From: Pseudomonadota bacterium
GTDB taxonomy: Bacteria; Pseudomonadota; Gammaproteobacteria; Acidithiobacillales; Acidithiobacillaceae
Direction of reading: 5' to 3'
Length of the DNA stretch: 16,310 nucleotides
Assembly (NCBI GenBank): GCA_021840785.1
Contig: JAKBXD010000026.1
Span: forward strand, 1-16,310
The translations under genes and the position numbers were made by a program. Positions 1 to 12,170 of this stretch are shown here, piece by piece. Below the pieces are notes generated by a model, which worked only from the letters and a program-made list of their open reading frames with translations, did no database searches and was not told the DNA's origin. Each line of letters opens with the position of its first letter. Position 1 is the stretch's first letter.

Positions 1-505
1 CAAGGATCGCCTGCAAACGCGCCACCCAATGCAGGTCTGATTGCGCACTGGCTACCCCCGGTTGCCGGCCCCAATAGGCTACCAGTGTTTGCAGCGCAGA
101 TGGACTCTGTGCCAGCGGGTTCAGTTCGACCACAAAAGAGGCCGGCAAGGGGTTTTCACCTAAGGTCTGTATGGCCGCCGTCATCCCGGCGTGGTGCTCA
201 AACTCCGCCAGCGCCGCCTCTTTGCCCACATAACGCACACTCGCCACCCCGATGCCGCGTTCGAGCAGGACCTGGAGATTCTGAACCTCTGCGGCAGAGG
301 CGTCCCGGTGCAAAAAGAGGGAGATCTGCGCTTGATCCCGCCATTGCCCCAAGAGTTGCTGGAGATTGTTGAGGGCAGCAAAGAGACCCACCGGAAGCGC
401 CAGAACGATAGCCAGCGCCAGCACGGTCATGAGCGTGGCTACGGGCTGCTTGATCAGCGTATTCAGCGCATTTTTTGCCGCTTCCAGACGGATATGGAGA
501 TTCAC
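1..505 (-). CDS. ftsX: Cell-division ABC transporter permease FtsX (3' end outside window)
   Basis: Membrane subunit of the FtsEX complex, which sits at the division septum and in other bacteria controls cell-wall hydrolases from the periplasmic side. About 168 N-terminal codons are visible. They give a short basic cytoplasmic segment (starts MNLHIRLEAAKNAL), one hydrophobic segment at about residues 22-44, and then a soluble, presumably periplasmic, domain. The family is usually about 300 residues with four membrane segments, so the last three lie beyond base 1. The start is a GTG that overlaps the ftsE stop by 4 bp (GTGA), which suggests translational coupling. Identity rests on this N-terminal layout plus its place directly behind ftsE; both agree well. 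It is cut by the window edge, not truncated. Confidence 0.93.
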   Translation of the reverse strand, partial: MNLHIRLEAAKNALNTLIKQPVATLMTVLALAIVLALPVGLFAALNNLQQLLGQWRDQAQISLFLHRDASAAEVQNLQVLLERGIGVASVRYVGKEAALAEFEHHAGMTAAIQTLGENPLPASFVVELNPLAQSPSALQTLVAYWGRQPGVASAQSDLHWVARLQAIL

Positions 506-1173
506 GCCTTGTCCTCCTCGGGAGTGTGCAGACGGCCCTGTTCCAGGTGAAAAACCGGTAGGCCGAGGCGATTGACTTGCGATTGGTCATGGGTAGCCAC
601 CAGCACGGTCGTTCCGTGGTGATGAAAGTCGCGGAAAAGATCAAGAATCTCCGTACTCAGGGAGTTATCCAGATTGCCCGTCGGTTCGTCCGCAAGCAGA
701 ATTTCCGGAGTGTGGACGATGGCACGGGCAATGCCCACGCGCTGCTGCTCACCGCCAGACAGGACCGCGGGCAAATCCTGCGCCCGATCCCCCAGCCCCA
801 CCTTCTCCAGCGCCGCCCGTACCCGGCTTTGTATCTGCCGGCCAGTAAGGCCTCCCACCTGCAAGGTCAGCGCCACGTTGTTGAACACATCGCGATCCAT
901 CAGCAGCTTATGGTCCTGAAAGACGACACCGATCCGCCGCCGGTAGGCGGGAATATGACGGCGCCCGAGGGTGGAGACATCGACGCCATTGACCATCAGC
1001 GTACCGCGACTGACATCCTCCAAACGCAGAAGCAGCTTGAGCAGCGTGCTTTTACCGGCGCCGGAAGGCCCGGTCAGCAGGGCCATCTCACCTTTACGCA
1101 AGTGCAGATTCACCTCGCGGAGGACGTGATGCCGTCCTGGGTAATGCTTGGTGACGTTGATAAACTCGATCAT
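502..1173 (-). CDS. ftsE: Cell-division ATP-binding protein FtsE
   Basis: Cytoplasmic ABC ATPase partner of FtsX; its ATP cycle is thought to drive conformational change across the membrane at the septum. The 223-residue product has the full ABC set: Walker A GPSGAGKST at 35-43, Q-loop Gln at 86 (VVFQDHKLL), signature LSGGEQQR at 138-145 and Walker B ILLADE at 158-163, followed by PTGNLD and a switch histidine in VATHD. The length matches the family (about 220). The ATG overlaps the ftsY stop (ATGA) and the stop overlaps the ftsX GTG, so ftsY-ftsE-ftsX is one compact operon. The FQDHKLL Q-loop region and the gene order distinguish it from the similar lipoprotein exporter ATPase LolD. Confidence 0.97.
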   Translation of the reverse strand: MIEFINVTKHYPGRHHVLREVNLHLRKGEMALLTGPSGAGKSTLLKLLLRLEDVSRGTLMVNGVDVSTLGRRHIPAYRRRIGVVFQDHKLLMDRDVFNNVALTLQVGGLTGRQIQSRVRAALEKVGLGDRAQDLPAVLSGGEQQRVGIARAIVHTPEILLADEPTGNLDNSLSTEILDLFRDFHHHGTTVLVATHDQSQVNRLGLPVFHLEQGRLHTPEEDKA

Positions 1174-2246
1174 GACTTCGACTCCGCAAAAAGGGCATCG
1201 ACAAAAGATTCGGGGTCAAAAGGACGTAGATCTTCGACCTGCTCACCAACACCGATATAGCGAATGGGAATGGGCACGGCCCTGGCAATGGCCGCCACCA
1301 CGCCACCTTTGGCGGTGCCATCCAGCTTGGTGATGCAAATACCCGTCAACCCTATCGCATCGTGAAACTGACGCACCTGATTAAGGGCATTCTGGCCGGT
1401 GCCCGCGTCCAGTACCAGCCAGATCTGTTGTGGCGCCTCCGGGTCCTGTTTGCCAAGGACCCGCTTGATCTTCTTCAATTCTTCCATGAGATGACCCTGG
1501 GTATGAAGGCGTCCGGCGGTATCGGCGATGAGCAACTCGCTGCCGCGCGCGCGGGTCGTAGTCAGCGCATCAAAGATCACGGAAGCGCTGTCGGCGCCCG
1601 TCCCCTGCGCCACCACGGGCACCTGCACCCGTTTACCCCAGCCCTGTAACTGCTCCACGGCGGCGGCGCGGAAGGTGTCTCCGGCGGCGAGGACAATACC
1701 GAAACCCTCCGCCTTCCAGTGCGCAGCCAGCTTACCGATGGTGGTCGTTTTACCCGCGCCGTTGATACCCACCATGAGCAATACCTGGGAGCGCCCCTTC
1801 TCGGGCGACCAAGGTTGCGCGTGGGGACGCAGGATGTCGAGGAGTGACTCGCGCAACGCCGTCTGGAGCGCGTTGGGGTCCGTGAGTTCCTTGCGATGTA
1901 CCCGCTCCGCCACGCTGTCCATGATTTCCCGGGTTGCAGCCGTGCCCAGATCAGCTTGCAGCAGTAAGGCTTCCAGGTCTTCCAGCAATTCCGCATCAAT
2001 AACCTTTTTACCGCGTACCAGACGCCCCACGCCCTCGACCAATTGTTCCCGGCTTCGGGTCAGGCCTTGTCGAAGACGGGAGAAAAGCCCTTTTCCGGGT
2101 GTATCGGAAAGGGCTTCTGTCGGCATGGACTCTTCTGCTATAGCTGGCGCCACAACAATCGGAGAAATCACCCCTTCGGGTGACGTTTCCCCCGCGGGAA
2201 GGCTTTTGTTACGCTTGAACCAGTCGAACACCATTGGGCTAAGCAA
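1170..2246 (-). CDS. ftsY: Signal recognition particle receptor FtsY
   Basis: SRP-type GTPase that docks SRP-ribosome complexes at the inner membrane for co-translational insertion. In the 358-residue reading, a short variable N-terminal A domain (about 1-50) precedes the helical N domain (about 55-145) and the GTPase G domain. Visible motifs are the P-loop GINGAGKTT at 160-168, DTFRAAAVEQL at 190-200, DTAGR at 242-246 and TKLDGTAKGG at 306-315. The A domain is much shorter than the roughly 200 residues of the E. coli protein. The start is uncertain. A TTG at 2246 has GAGG at a good distance (5 nt), whereas an ATG four codons later (2234) is poorly spaced from it; I chose the TTG. First gene of the ftsYEX operon. 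Confidence 0.96.
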   Translation of the reverse strand: MLSPMVFDWFKRNKSLPAGETSPEGVISPIVVAPAIAEESMPTEALSDTPGKGLFSRLRQGLTRSREQLVEGVGRLVRGKKVIDAELLEDLEALLLQADLGTAATREIMDSVAERVHRKELTDPNALQTALRESLLDILRPHAQPWSPEKGRSQVLLMVGINGAGKTTTIGKLAAHWKAEGFGIVLAAGDTFRAAAVEQLQGWGKRVQVPVVAQGTGADSASVIFDALTTTRARGSELLIADTAGRLHTQGHLMEELKKIKRVLGKQDPEAPQQIWLVLDAGTGQNALNQVRQFHDAIGLTGICITKLDGTAKGGVVAAIARAVPIPIRYIGVGEQVEDLRPFDPESFVDALFAESKS

Positions 2247-2270
2247 ACCTCAGACACTATGAATTTCTTC

Positions 2271-2299
2271 ATTATCCACCGAAGGGCGACATCGAACAA
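2271..2299 (-). promoter_or_regulatory. Possible sigma70-type promoter for ftsYEX
   Basis: Read on the minus strand, TTGTTC (2294-2299) and GATAAT (2271-2276) are separated by 17 bp. The -10 matches consensus at 5 of 6 positions and the -35 at 3 of 6. The site lies in the 110-bp gap between divergent ftsY and rsmD, about 25 bp upstream of the ftsY start. It is a by-eye match only. Confidence 0.4.
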
Positions 2300-2356
2300 T
2301 GCGTGCAATGTCATACCACGCCATGAGCGGCGTTTCTTGCCGCGGAATCGGCCCAT

Positions 2357-2918
2357 ATGAGCGTCTCTATTATTGCGGGTCGCCACCGCGGGCGACGGTT
2401 GCTCACCCCAGTCGGTCGTTCCCTGCGCCCTACACCGGGTGCGGTACGCGAGACGCTATTCAACTGGCTGGGAGGACAGGTGGCCGGAGCACGGGTGCTG
2501 GATCTTTTTGCAGGTAGCGGTGCGCTGGGCCTGGAGGCCTGGTCACGCGGCGCGCGCGAAGTGGTCTTCGTCGAGAAAAACCCACAACACCGCCAACTCT
2601 TGTCCCGGAATCTGGCCGCCTGCGGCGTAGCGGCACAGCAGTTAGCTGGCACAGATGCATGGGGATACCTGCAACATTGCCCCCGACCCTTCGATATCAT
2701 CTTTGCCGATCCGCCCTTCGACCAAGGCTGGCCTACGCGGATGGCCCCCATATTGTGGAATGGTCAGCAGATCGCTGCGGAAGGTTGGCTGTATCTGGAG
2801 ACCTCCGCTGCAGAACGATGGGATGACGCCGCCATCCCCAACCATTGGCGCACTTATCGGCGCGGCCGCTGCGGCGATTCGCACCATACTCTCTATACCG
2901 TTTTGCCGGAGCATCTCC

Positions 2919-2926
<8 letters not shown>
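2357..2926 (+). CDS. rsmD: 16S rRNA (guanine966-N2)-methyltransferase RsmD
   Basis: SAM-dependent enzyme that methylates G966 of 16S rRNA in the small ribosomal subunit. The 189-residue product (family about 185-200) begins with the typical IIAGRHRGRRL segment. It has RPTPGAVRETLFNWL at about 24-38, SAM-binding motif I LDLFAGSGALGLEA at about 48-61, an acidic residue after beta-2 (VEKN), and the catalytic DPPF at 118-121. The ATG at 2357 has only a weak upstream purine run, but it gives the expected N terminus. The gene is divergent from ftsY and overlaps coaD by 8 bp, a common rsmD-coaD pairing. No anomalies seen. Confidence 0.95.
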
Positions 2927-5687
<2,761 letters not shown>

Positions 5688-5703
5688 GCTTACTCCCGAC
5701 TGG

Positions 5704-6516
5704 TCAGCGCTGACAATGGGAACAATAGGTCGTCGCTCGGCCACTGATACGGATATCGTGTAACAGCGCCCCACACTGCGTACAGGGTTCCCCTTCTCGC
5801 CCATACACCGCAAGAGATAGTCGAAAATAGCCATTTCTGCCATCGGGCCGGGTAAAATCGCGCAGGGTCGTTCCGCCCTGGGCAATAGCTGCCTCCAGAA
5901 TATCGCGCACTGCCTGCACCAGCTTCCCATAGCGCGGCAGAGCAACGCGCCCCGCGTGGCGGCGCGGATCGATACCCGCCGCGAACAAAGACTCATTGGC
6001 GTAAATATTGCCGACGCCGACGACGATATGGGCATCCATGAGAAAGGATTTAATCGGCACCTGTCGGTTTCGGCTCCGCCGATACAGGTATTCTTCCGTA
6101 AAATCGACGCCTAGTGGTTCCGGCCCCAGATGCCGGAGGAACGGATGCCGGTCGGGATCGGCAACCCAGCACACCGCGCCGAAACGGCGCGGGTCATGGA
6201 AGCGCAAGCACAGACCGTCGGTAAAGAGCAGATCGACATGATCATGTTTCTGCACCGGGGTGCTTTGCGGGAGGACGCGCAGGTGTCCGCTCATCCCCAG
6301 ATGGATCAGGATCGCTCCCTGTTCCAGGTCGAGCAGAAGGTATTTGCCCCGTCGCCGGAGATTGAGCAGGCGCTGCCCGGCCACCCGCCCGGCAAGATCG
6401 GCGTTCACCGGCAGACGCAGGCGACTATCCCGCACCACGGCACCCTCCAGACGCTGTCCCAGCAGATGGGGGGCAATACCCAGACGGGTGACCTCGACTT
6501 CAGGCAATTCGGGCAT
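5704..6516 (-). CDS. mutM: Formamidopyrimidine-DNA glycosylase (Fpg/MutM)
   Basis: Base-excision repair enzyme that removes 8-oxoguanine and formamidopyrimidines and nicks the abasic site. The 270-residue product (family about 270) starts MPELPEVE, with the catalytic Pro2 and Glu3 exposed after Met removal. It has Lys58 in RRGKYLL (the conserved beta-hairpin lysine), HLGMSGHLR at 72-80, GVGNIYANE, and a C-terminal zinc finger C245-x2-C248-x16-C265-x2-C268 with the conserved Arg260. All key residues are present, which separates Fpg from the Nei family. The start has AAGGA 7 nt upstream. It begins 2 bp after the prmC stop and sits in the hemA-prfA-prmC-mutM-GTPase run. Confidence 0.97.
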   Translation of the reverse strand: MPELPEVEVTRLGIAPHLLGQRLEGAVVRDSRLRLPVNADLAGRVAGQRLLNLRRRGKYLLLDLEQGAILIHLGMSGHLRVLPQSTPVQKHDHVDLLFTDGLCLRFHDPRRFGAVCWVADPDRHPFLRHLGPEPLGVDFTEEYLYRRSRNRQVPIKSFLMDAHIVVGVGNIYANESLFAAGIDPRRHAGRVALPRYGKLVQAVRDILEAAIAQGGTTLRDFTRPDGRNGYFRLSLAVYGREGEPCTQCGALLHDIRISGRATTYCSHCQR

Positions 6517-6518
6517 GG

Positions 6519-7385
6519 TTAATTCCTTATTCCGCTGCTCACGCGTTCGCGTCCGGCCAGATCGCGGCAGGTTTGCACCGCACCGAAACCAGCGTTGTTG
6601 AGCAGGCCGCGCACCGCCTTCCCCTGATCAGGGCCATGCTCCAGCAATAGCACGCCCTGCAACGAAAGTCGCTCATACGCACCGGCAATGATGCGTTCCA
6701 GGCACTCCAAACCGCTGGGACCGGCCACCAGGGCTTCCCAAGGCTCATGACGCAAATCAGGAAGGTGTGAATCGTTATCGGCCAGATAAGGGGGATTGGC
6801 CACAATCCGATTAAACCGCAAGGCGCTATCCAGTGGTGCGTACCAGTCACCCTCCAGCCAGTGCACCTGCGGCGCCAGAAGCGCACCATTGGCGCGCGCG
6901 ACCTGTAACGCCGCCGGGCTGCGCTCCACGGCCCAGACCTCCGCCAGCGGTCGCGCCTGGGCAATGGCCAATGCAATGGCCCCGGAGCCTGTACCAAGAT
7001 CAAGCACCCGCACCGCGTCATTCTCTGCCAACCCCTCAAGGGCCAGAGTCACCAAGGTCTCGGTATCCGGGCGAGGGATCAGCACCGCGGGAGCCACGCA
7101 CAGATCCAGTCCGTAGAATGACCACTCGCCTAAGCAGTAGGCCAAGGGCACGCCTGCGAGGCGCTGCGTGAGTAGTACGGTAATCCGGGCCTCCTCCTCT
7201 GCGGAAATTGGCATCAACGCATCACGCAGTAGCGCCGCCCCATCCAGTCCCAGAGCGGCGGCCAACAACCAGCGTGTTTCCTGCTCTGGCTGATCACTCA
7301 ATGCGCGTAGTTGGTCGCGCAGAGCATACTGCCAGTCACGCAGACTGCGTGATGGATTGTGCGTTACGCCCGAATCAGAGGTCAT
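6519..7385 (-). CDS. prmC: Release factor glutamine methyltransferase PrmC (HemK)
   Basis: Methylates the glutamine of the GGQ motif in peptide release factors RF1 and RF2, which speeds translation termination. In the 288-residue product the N-terminal helical domain occupies about 1-90. It is followed by LIPRPDTE (near 103-109), SAM motif I LDLGTGSG (about 128-135) and the catalytic NPPY (about 197-200). The ATG at 7385 is preceded in frame by a GTG at 7388; either could start the protein, and both overlap the end of prfA by about 11-14 bp. prmC directly behind prfA couples the enzyme to its substrate. Confidence 0.96.
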   Translation of the reverse strand: MTSDSGVTHNPSRSLRDWQYALRDQLRALSDQPEQETRWLLAAALGLDGAALLRDALMPISAEEEARITVLLTQRLAGVPLAYCLGEWSFYGLDLCVAPAVLIPRPDTETLVTLALEGLAENDAVRVLDLGTGSGAIALAIAQARPLAEVWAVERSPAALQVARANGALLAPQVHWLEGDWYAPLDSALRFNRIVANPPYLADNDSHLPDLRHEPWEALVAGPSGLECLERIIAGAYERLSLQGVLLLEHGPDQGKAVRGLLNNAGFGAVQTCRDLAGRERVSSGIRN

Positions 7386-8472
7386 CACCCAGATGCTGCA
7401 GGAGATCGGCCTGATATTCTTTGATCAGCGGTTCGATAACGGCGTCAAGATCTCCCGCCAGCACCGCCTCCAGCCGATACAGCGTAAGATTGATACGATG
7501 ATCGGTGATTCGCCCCTGCGGAAAGTTGTAGGTACGGATACGCTCGGAGCGATCTCCGGAACCCACCAGCAGGCGCCGGGTCTGCGCCGCCGCACTTTGC
7601 TGCTTCTCCTGCTCTTGTTCCAGCAGACGCGCCTGCAACAGTGCCATGGCTCGCGCCCGGTTTTTGTGCTGGGAACGGTCTTCCTGACAGGTCACCACCA
7701 AACCGGAGGGAATATGAGTGATGCGGATAGCGGAGTCGGTCTTATTGATGTGCTGCCCGCCCGCACCACTGGCCCGGTAGGTATCAACGCGCAAGTCGGC
7801 GGGATTGATGGTGATCTCGCTCACCGTATCCACCTCGGGCAGCACTGCTACCGTACAGGCGGAGGTATGGATACGGCCCTGCGCCTCGGTCTCCGGCACC
7901 CGCTGCACCCGATGCCCGCCCGACTCGAATTTCAGACGGGAATAAGCGCCGCGGCCGCTGATTTCCAGAACGATTTCTTTGTAACCACCACGTTCCGAAT
8001 CAGAGGCGGAAAGGATAACCACGGCAAAACCTTTATTCTCCGCATAGCGGGTATACATCCGGGCCAGCACTCCCGCAAAAAGTGCTGCCTCCTCACCACC
8101 AGTCCCCGCCCGTATCTCCACAAAGACATTACGATCATCATTGGGGTCCTTGGGCAGCAAGCGCACCCGCAGGGACTCTTCGAGCTGATCAAGTTCAGCC
8201 TGTGCCGCCGCCACTTCTTCACTGGCCATGGCACGCAGTTCCGCATCCCGCTCGTCCATCATCATGCGCTCGGCGTCATCTCGATCCTGCCGCCGCTGCT
8301 CATGACGACGCAGCAGGTCCAGCACCGGGGCGATTTCTCCCAACTCTTTGGAAAGACTTTGAAAACGCTGCGCATCGCTCGCCACATTCGGGTGCGCCAG
8401 CAACTGACTTAATTCATCAAAGCGAAAGGCCAACTGCTCCAGTTGGCCTTGCAAACGCGGGCTGAGACTCAT
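7375..8472 (-). CDS. prfA: Peptide chain release factor 1 (RF1)
   Basis: Recognises UAA and UAG stop codons and triggers hydrolysis of peptidyl-tRNA on the ribosome. The 365-residue product (E. coli RF1 is 360) has the stop-codon-reading tripeptide PET at 193-195 (in [15 protein letters not shown]), the P-x-T type of RF1 rather than the SPF of RF2. It has the GGQ catalytic motif at 238-240 and an N-terminal helical domain. The ATG at 8472 overlaps the hemA stop (ATGA). A longer in-frame reading upstream is only a shadow of hemA. The GGQ glutamine is the target of PrmC, encoded next door. Confidence 0.97.
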   Translation of the reverse strand: MSLSPRLQGQLEQLAFRFDELSQLLAHPNVASDAQRFQSLSKELGEIAPVLDLLRRHEQRRQDRDDAERMMMDERDAELRAMASEEVAAAQAELDQLEESLRVRLLPKDPNDDRNVFVEIRAGTGGEEAALFAGVLARMYTRYAENKGFAVVILSASDSERGGYKEIVLEISGRGAYSRLKFESGGHRVQRVPETEAQGRIHTSACTVAVLPEVDTVSEITINPADLRVDTYRASGAGGQHINKTDSAIRITHIPSGLVVTCQEDRSQHKNRARAMALLQARLLEQEQEKQQSAAAQTRRLLVGSGDRSERIRTYNFPQGRITDHRINLTLYRLEAVLAGDLDAVIEPLIKEYQADLLQHLGDDL

Positions 8473-9800
8473 CCTTCGGCGTCGCTGAGATGAAAGAGGA
8501 TATCGAGTGCCGCGACAAGACTTTCGTTGGTCGCATCCTGACAAGGCTGGCGAAGGGTTGCAATGGGATCGTGAAGGACTTTATTCATCAACGCCTTGGA
8601 AAAGGCATCCAAGACTGCGAAGGGATCCTGCCCCTGATTCAGGTAATGCGTAAAGCGCTGCAGCTCTTCCTGGCGCCGCTCCTCCACATGATCACGCAGG
8701 CGACGAATGGCAGGCACCACATCCAGGCTTTCCCGCCACTGCTGGAACTCAGCGACCTCATCGGCGATGATCAGCTCTGCTACCGCCGCCGCCTCGCGGC
8801 GTGCGCGCATGCCTGCCTGCGCGATATCATTCAGATCGTCCAGTGTGTAGAGAAAACATTGCTCAACGCCTTCCACTTCCGAGGCGATATCCCGGGGTAC
8901 GGCGAGATCCACCAGCATCAGATCTCTCTGCGCCCGCCGTAGCATAGCCGCGGAGACTGTCTCCAGCGTGAGTATGGGCAACAGACTCGCCGTGCAACTC
9001 ACCACCACATCGGCGTCATGCAGGAGCTCCGGGATGGCCTCCAGTGCATGGGCATTGCCAGTAAATTTCTCGGCCAACTGCTGGCCGCGTTCCGCGCTGC
9101 GATTGGCTACGGCAAAACTCCCCACCCCATGCTCGCGCAGATGAGTCGCCACCAGTTCGATGGTATCCCCGGCGCCGATCAGCAACACCGACTTGCCTTC
9201 CAGGCTACCCAGCAACTGCTTGGCCAAGCTCACGGCAGCATAGGCCACACTGACCGGGGCTGAACCGATGGCCGTCTCCGACCGCACCCGCTTCGCCACG
9301 CGGAAAGCCCAATGCAACAGGCGATTCAGCACCGGCCCGGCGGCACCACTATCCGCAGCAGCCTGATAGGCATCCTTGACCTGACCAAGGATCTGCGGCT
9401 CACCGATGATCATGGAATCCAACCCGCAGGCCACGCGAAACAGATGGCGCACGGTCTCCGCATCACTGGAGTAATAAATATGCCCATCCAGCAATCGCGG
9501 GTCCACGCCGTGAAAGTGACAGAGCCAATCTTGCAAGGCTTGGCGATGGTAGCCCTGCCCGCCGTGGACATAAATTTCCGTGCGGTTACAGGTCGATACG
9601 ATCAGGGTTTCCCTGGCCAACCCTTGCTCCAGCAAGTAGCGATAGGCCGCAACAAGGTTCTCCGGAGAAAAAGCGACTTTTTCCCGAACCGCGATAGGGG
9701 CAGTATGATGACTTAGACCAAGGCAGAAAATAGCAGCGACCGTCCCTGCAGAGCGACGATGAAGGGGCTGAATTGTCGCCGACACCGGACAGGATTGCAA
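8469..9800 (-). CDS. hemA: Glutamyl-tRNA reductase
   Basis: First committed step of C5-pathway tetrapyrrole (heme) synthesis: NADPH-dependent reduction of glutamyl-tRNA(Glu) to glutamate-1-semialdehyde. Visible are [17 protein letters not shown] near 26-42, the catalytic cysteine C71 in STCNRTE (69-75), [13 protein letters not shown], and the NADPH-binding [10 protein letters not shown] loop. The C-terminal helical dimerisation region is present. The 443-residue reading has about 20 more residues than usual at the N terminus. No ATG or GTG occurs close to the conserved start of the domain. The TTG at 9800 has AGGGA 6 nt upstream and is my choice; a GTG at 9785 is an alternative. Head of the hemA-prfA-prmC operon, divergent from the TPR gene. 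Confidence 0.95.
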   Translation of the reverse strand: MQSCPVSATIQPLHRRSAGTVAAIFCLGLSHHTAPIAVREKVAFSPENLVAAYRYLLEQGLARETLIVSTCNRTEIYVHGGQGYHRQALQDWLCHFHGVDPRLLDGHIYYSSDAETVRHLFRVACGLDSMIIGEPQILGQVKDAYQAAADSGAAGPVLNRLLHWAFRVAKRVRSETAIGSAPVSVAYAAVSLAKQLLGSLEGKSVLLIGAGDTIELVATHLREHGVGSFAVANRSAERGQQLAEKFTGNAHALEAIPELLHDADVVVSCTASLLPILTLETVSAAMLRRAQRDLMLVDLAVPRDIASEVEGVEQCFLYTLDDLNDIAQAGMRARREAAAVAELIIADEVAEFQQWRESLDVVPAIRRLRDHVEERRQEELQRFTHYLNQGQDPFAVLDAFSKALMNKVLHDPIATLRQPCQDATNESLVAALDILFHLSDAEG

Positions 9801-9823
9801 GCCAGGTCCCTAGCGGTTATTGT
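9795..9823 (+). promoter_or_regulatory. Possible promoter for the TPR-lolB-ispE operon
   Basis: TTGCAA (9795-9800) and TATTGT (9818-9823) are 17 bp apart; each matches four of six sigma70 consensus positions. The -35 overlaps the proposed hemA start, so the two divergent operons would be closely linked in regulation. Weak, by-eye call. Confidence 0.3.
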
Positions 9824-9855
9824 GCTTGCTGGCAAAAAATGCGGGGAATGGGTAG

Positions 9856-11517
9856 ATGAGGAGCAGGCTTGGGGGCATCGTGGCAGGTATTGTACTCAGC
9901 CTCGCCGCCGGAGGTGCAGCCGCCGACCCCGCCTCGGATGGCATGACCGGGGAGCAGCTCTACTATCTGTTAGTAGCCGAATTCGCCACCGTGCAACGGG
10001 AGCCACAACTGGCCATTCCAGCTTGGCGGGAAGCCGCCAAACTGGCGCCAGAAGCCAATGTCCTCGGGCGCGCCACACAGATCACCGCGCAATTCGGCGA
10101 TTTTCCAGGTGCTCTGCAACTTGCCAAACGCTGGCGCGAGACCGCTCCGGGGAACGCCCAAGCAGATCAGTTTGAAGCCGCGCTGCTCCTCACCACAGGT
10201 CAGGATGAGCAAGCCATTCAGTTACTACAGGCCACGCTTGCCCGCTTTCCCAACAACCCGAAGGTCACCTTGCAACTCGCTGAATTACTGGTGGCCCACG
10301 GACGCAGCGGTGAGGCGCGACGATTGTTGAGTGCGCTAGCCGACAAAGACCCGCAATCCGCAGCCGCCTATTATGCGCTCGGACGTATCGATCTCGATGA
10401 AAAACAACCAGAACACGCCATCCCCTGGCTGGTGAAAGCGCTCAGTCTCCGTCCGGACTGGCAGGAAGCCGCCATCAGTTTCGCCGAAGCACAGCAAGCC
10501 ACCCAAGGCACTACCGCCGCTTTGCACAGCATTCAAAGTTTCACGGCCAGCCACCCGGAAGCCACGCTCGCCCGTCTATATCTGGCTGCGCTCTACCTCA
10601 AAATGGGTGGCCTGACACAGGCCTATCGCCTCTACCAGAACATGGCACGACAAAACCCCGATGACCCCGATATCATCCTTTCTCTCGGCCTTATGGACGT
10701 CGAGCGCGGCAACTGGAAAAATGCGGAAGCCGCTTTGCAGCGCGCCCGCGAATTGGCGCCCCAGTCCCCCGCCCCACTCTACTATCTGGGGCGCCTCTAC
10801 GAGGCACAGAATCGTTGGGCCGAAGCATTGCAATGGTACCAGCGCATTCATCCCGGTCCTCTGTATTCTGAGGCAGAGCTGCGCAGCGCGCGCGTGGAAT
10901 ATCTGTTGGGGCACCACGACAAAACCATCAAAAAACTGCGGGCCCTGGCGGCCGCGCGCCCGCATGAGGCACAGATTCCGCTGCTGGAAGCAAACCTGCT
11001 GCAAGACAGCGGCCATCTTCACCAAGCCCTACAGGTAGTCAGGCAGGCCTTGCAGCGCATGCCCAACCAACCTGGACTCTGGTACGCGCAAGGCGCCATT
11101 TATGAGCAATTGAAAGATTATCCGGCCATGGAAAAAGCCATGCGTACAGTTATCCGCCTCGCACCGGATCATGCACAAGCCTACAACTTCATTGGCTACA
11201 GCTTGGTCGAACGGCACAGCAACCTGGTCGAAGCACAAAAGCTACTGAGCAAGGCATTGAGCCTGAGTCCTGACAACCCCGAGATTCTGGATAGTATCGG
11301 CTGGCTGCGGCACGTGCGGGGCGACAACCTCCAGGCTCTGGAGTATCTGCAGAAGGCTCATACGGCCTTACCTGACAATGCCGCGGTGAGCGCACACCTC
11401 GGGCAAGTTCTCTGGTCACTAGGGCGCCACACAGATGCCCGGCAGGTCTGGCAAAGTGCGCTGCAAAAACACCCGGACGATGCCACCCTCAAAAGCAATC
11501 TGGCCCGCCAGCCATGA
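9856..11517 (+). CDS. Exported tetratricopeptide-repeat protein
   Basis: Predicted periplasmic or envelope scaffold protein, 553 residues. A signal peptide is visible (basic MRSR, hydrophobic GGIVAGIVLSLAAGG, cleavage likely after AAA near residue 23). The rest is about ten TPR units of roughly 34 residues, recognisable by repeated Leu/Gly-Tyr/Ala patterns ending in P-D or P-N. The best are near the C terminus (AYNFIGYSLVE; ILDSIGWL; SAHLGQVLWSLG). The start has GGGGA 8 nt upstream. Its stop overlaps the lolB start by 4 bp. A TPR protein directly before lolB is a conserved arrangement in gamma- and betaproteobacteria, which suggests an outer-membrane assembly role, but the exact function is unknown to me. 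Confidence 0.88.
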   Translation: MRSRLGGIVAGIVLSLAAGGAAADPASDGMTGEQLYYLLVAEFATVQREPQLAIPAWREAAKLAPEANVLGRATQITAQFGDFPGALQLAKRWRETAPGNAQADQFEAALLLTTGQDEQAIQLLQATLARFPNNPKVTLQLAELLVAHGRSGEARRLLSALADKDPQSAAAYYALGRIDLDEKQPEHAIPWLVKALSLRPDWQEAAISFAEAQQATQGTTAALHSIQSFTASHPEATLARLYLAALYLKMGGLTQAYRLYQNMARQNPDDPDIILSLGLMDVERGNWKNAEAALQRARELAPQSPAPLYYLGRLYEAQNRWAEALQWYQRIHPGPLYSEAELRSARVEYLLGHHDKTIKKLRALAAARPHEAQIPLLEANLLQDSGHLHQALQVVRQALQRMPNQPGLWYAQGAIYEQLKDYPAMEKAMRTVIRLAPDHAQAYNFIGYSLVERHSNLVEAQKLLSKALSLSPDNPEILDSIGWLRHVRGDNLQALEYLQKAHTALPDNAAVSAHLGQVLWSLGRHTDARQVWQSALQKHPDDATLKSNLARQP

Positions 11518-12170
11518 TGACTCCCTATCCCAGAGCATCCGTCCGGCGCCCTGCACGAAGGCCGCTCCACACACTGGCCGCACTCCTGCTCACCGGCGTA
11601 TTATCCGCCTGCGCCACCACGCCCCCCATCCAACCGTCCGCTCACATCATCCTGTCAACGACCGAGAGAAATCAGGTCGTCGCCAGTCTAAAATATTGGC
11701 AAGCCAGCGGACAGGCCGCTCTCAGCACACCGAAAATGAGCAAAGATTTCGGATTCCGCTGGAAGCAATCCCCCCAACACCAGGAACTTTCCATCTATGA
11801 CCCTCTCGGCCGTACGGTCGCGCGCATCGAAGTCGACCCGCAAGGCGCGCATCTGCAACTGGCCAATGGCGCGACACGACAAGCAAACAACCTGGATACC
11901 CTCCTCGCACTGGTCCTCCACGTCGAACTACCCGCGAGTGAATTGCCAGACTGGATGCTTGGCCTGCACGGCGCGGCGGTAACTGAACGGCAGAATTCAG
12001 CCGGCCTGCCCACCGTACTCCACAGCGGCCCCTGGCAAATCCACTATCTCCAATATGCGCCAGTAGGCGGCCTGAGCATGCCCAAACTGCTCCAAGCCAT
12101 GGGTCCGGCGGGCATCACCCTACGCCTTGCCATCACCCAGTGGCGTATGGGAGGCCACAACGCCCCATGA
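11514..12170 (+). CDS. lolB: Outer-membrane lipoprotein receptor LolB
   Basis: Last component of the Lol pathway: an outer-membrane lipoprotein that takes lipoproteins from the periplasmic carrier LolA and inserts them into the outer membrane. The 218-residue precursor has an arginine-rich N terminus, a hydrophobic stretch (about 20-30) and the lipobox L-S-A-C with the lipidated cysteine at residue 33. After it come the family-typical YWQASGQAAL segment and beta-rich sequence with DPLGR. The length suits the family (about 200). Sequence conservation in LolB is low, so position (TPR gene before, ispE after, each with a 4-bp ATGA overlap) adds much of the support. The ATG repeats immediately; 11514 is used because of the overlap. 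Confidence 0.87.
   Translation: MMTPYPRASVRRPARRPLHTLAALLLTGVLSACATTPPIQPSAHIILSTTERNQVVASLKYWQASGQAALSTPKMSKDFGFRWKQSPQHQELSIYDPLGRTVARIEVDPQGAHLQLANGATRQANNLDTLLALVLHVELPASELPDWMLGLHGAAVTERQNSAGLPTVLHSGPWQIHYLQYAPVGGLSMPKLLQAMGPAGITLRLAITQWRMGGHNAP

Noticed and set aside
577..1260. Plus-strand open frame of 227 codons opposite ftsE
   Set aside because: Antisense to a complete FtsE with all ABC motifs; no ribosome-binding site or family resemblance seen.
7357..8412. Long plus-strand open frame of 351 codons opposite prfA
   Set aside because: It lies wholly antisense to a clear release factor 1 gene and its product has no recognisable motif; a GC-rich shadow frame.
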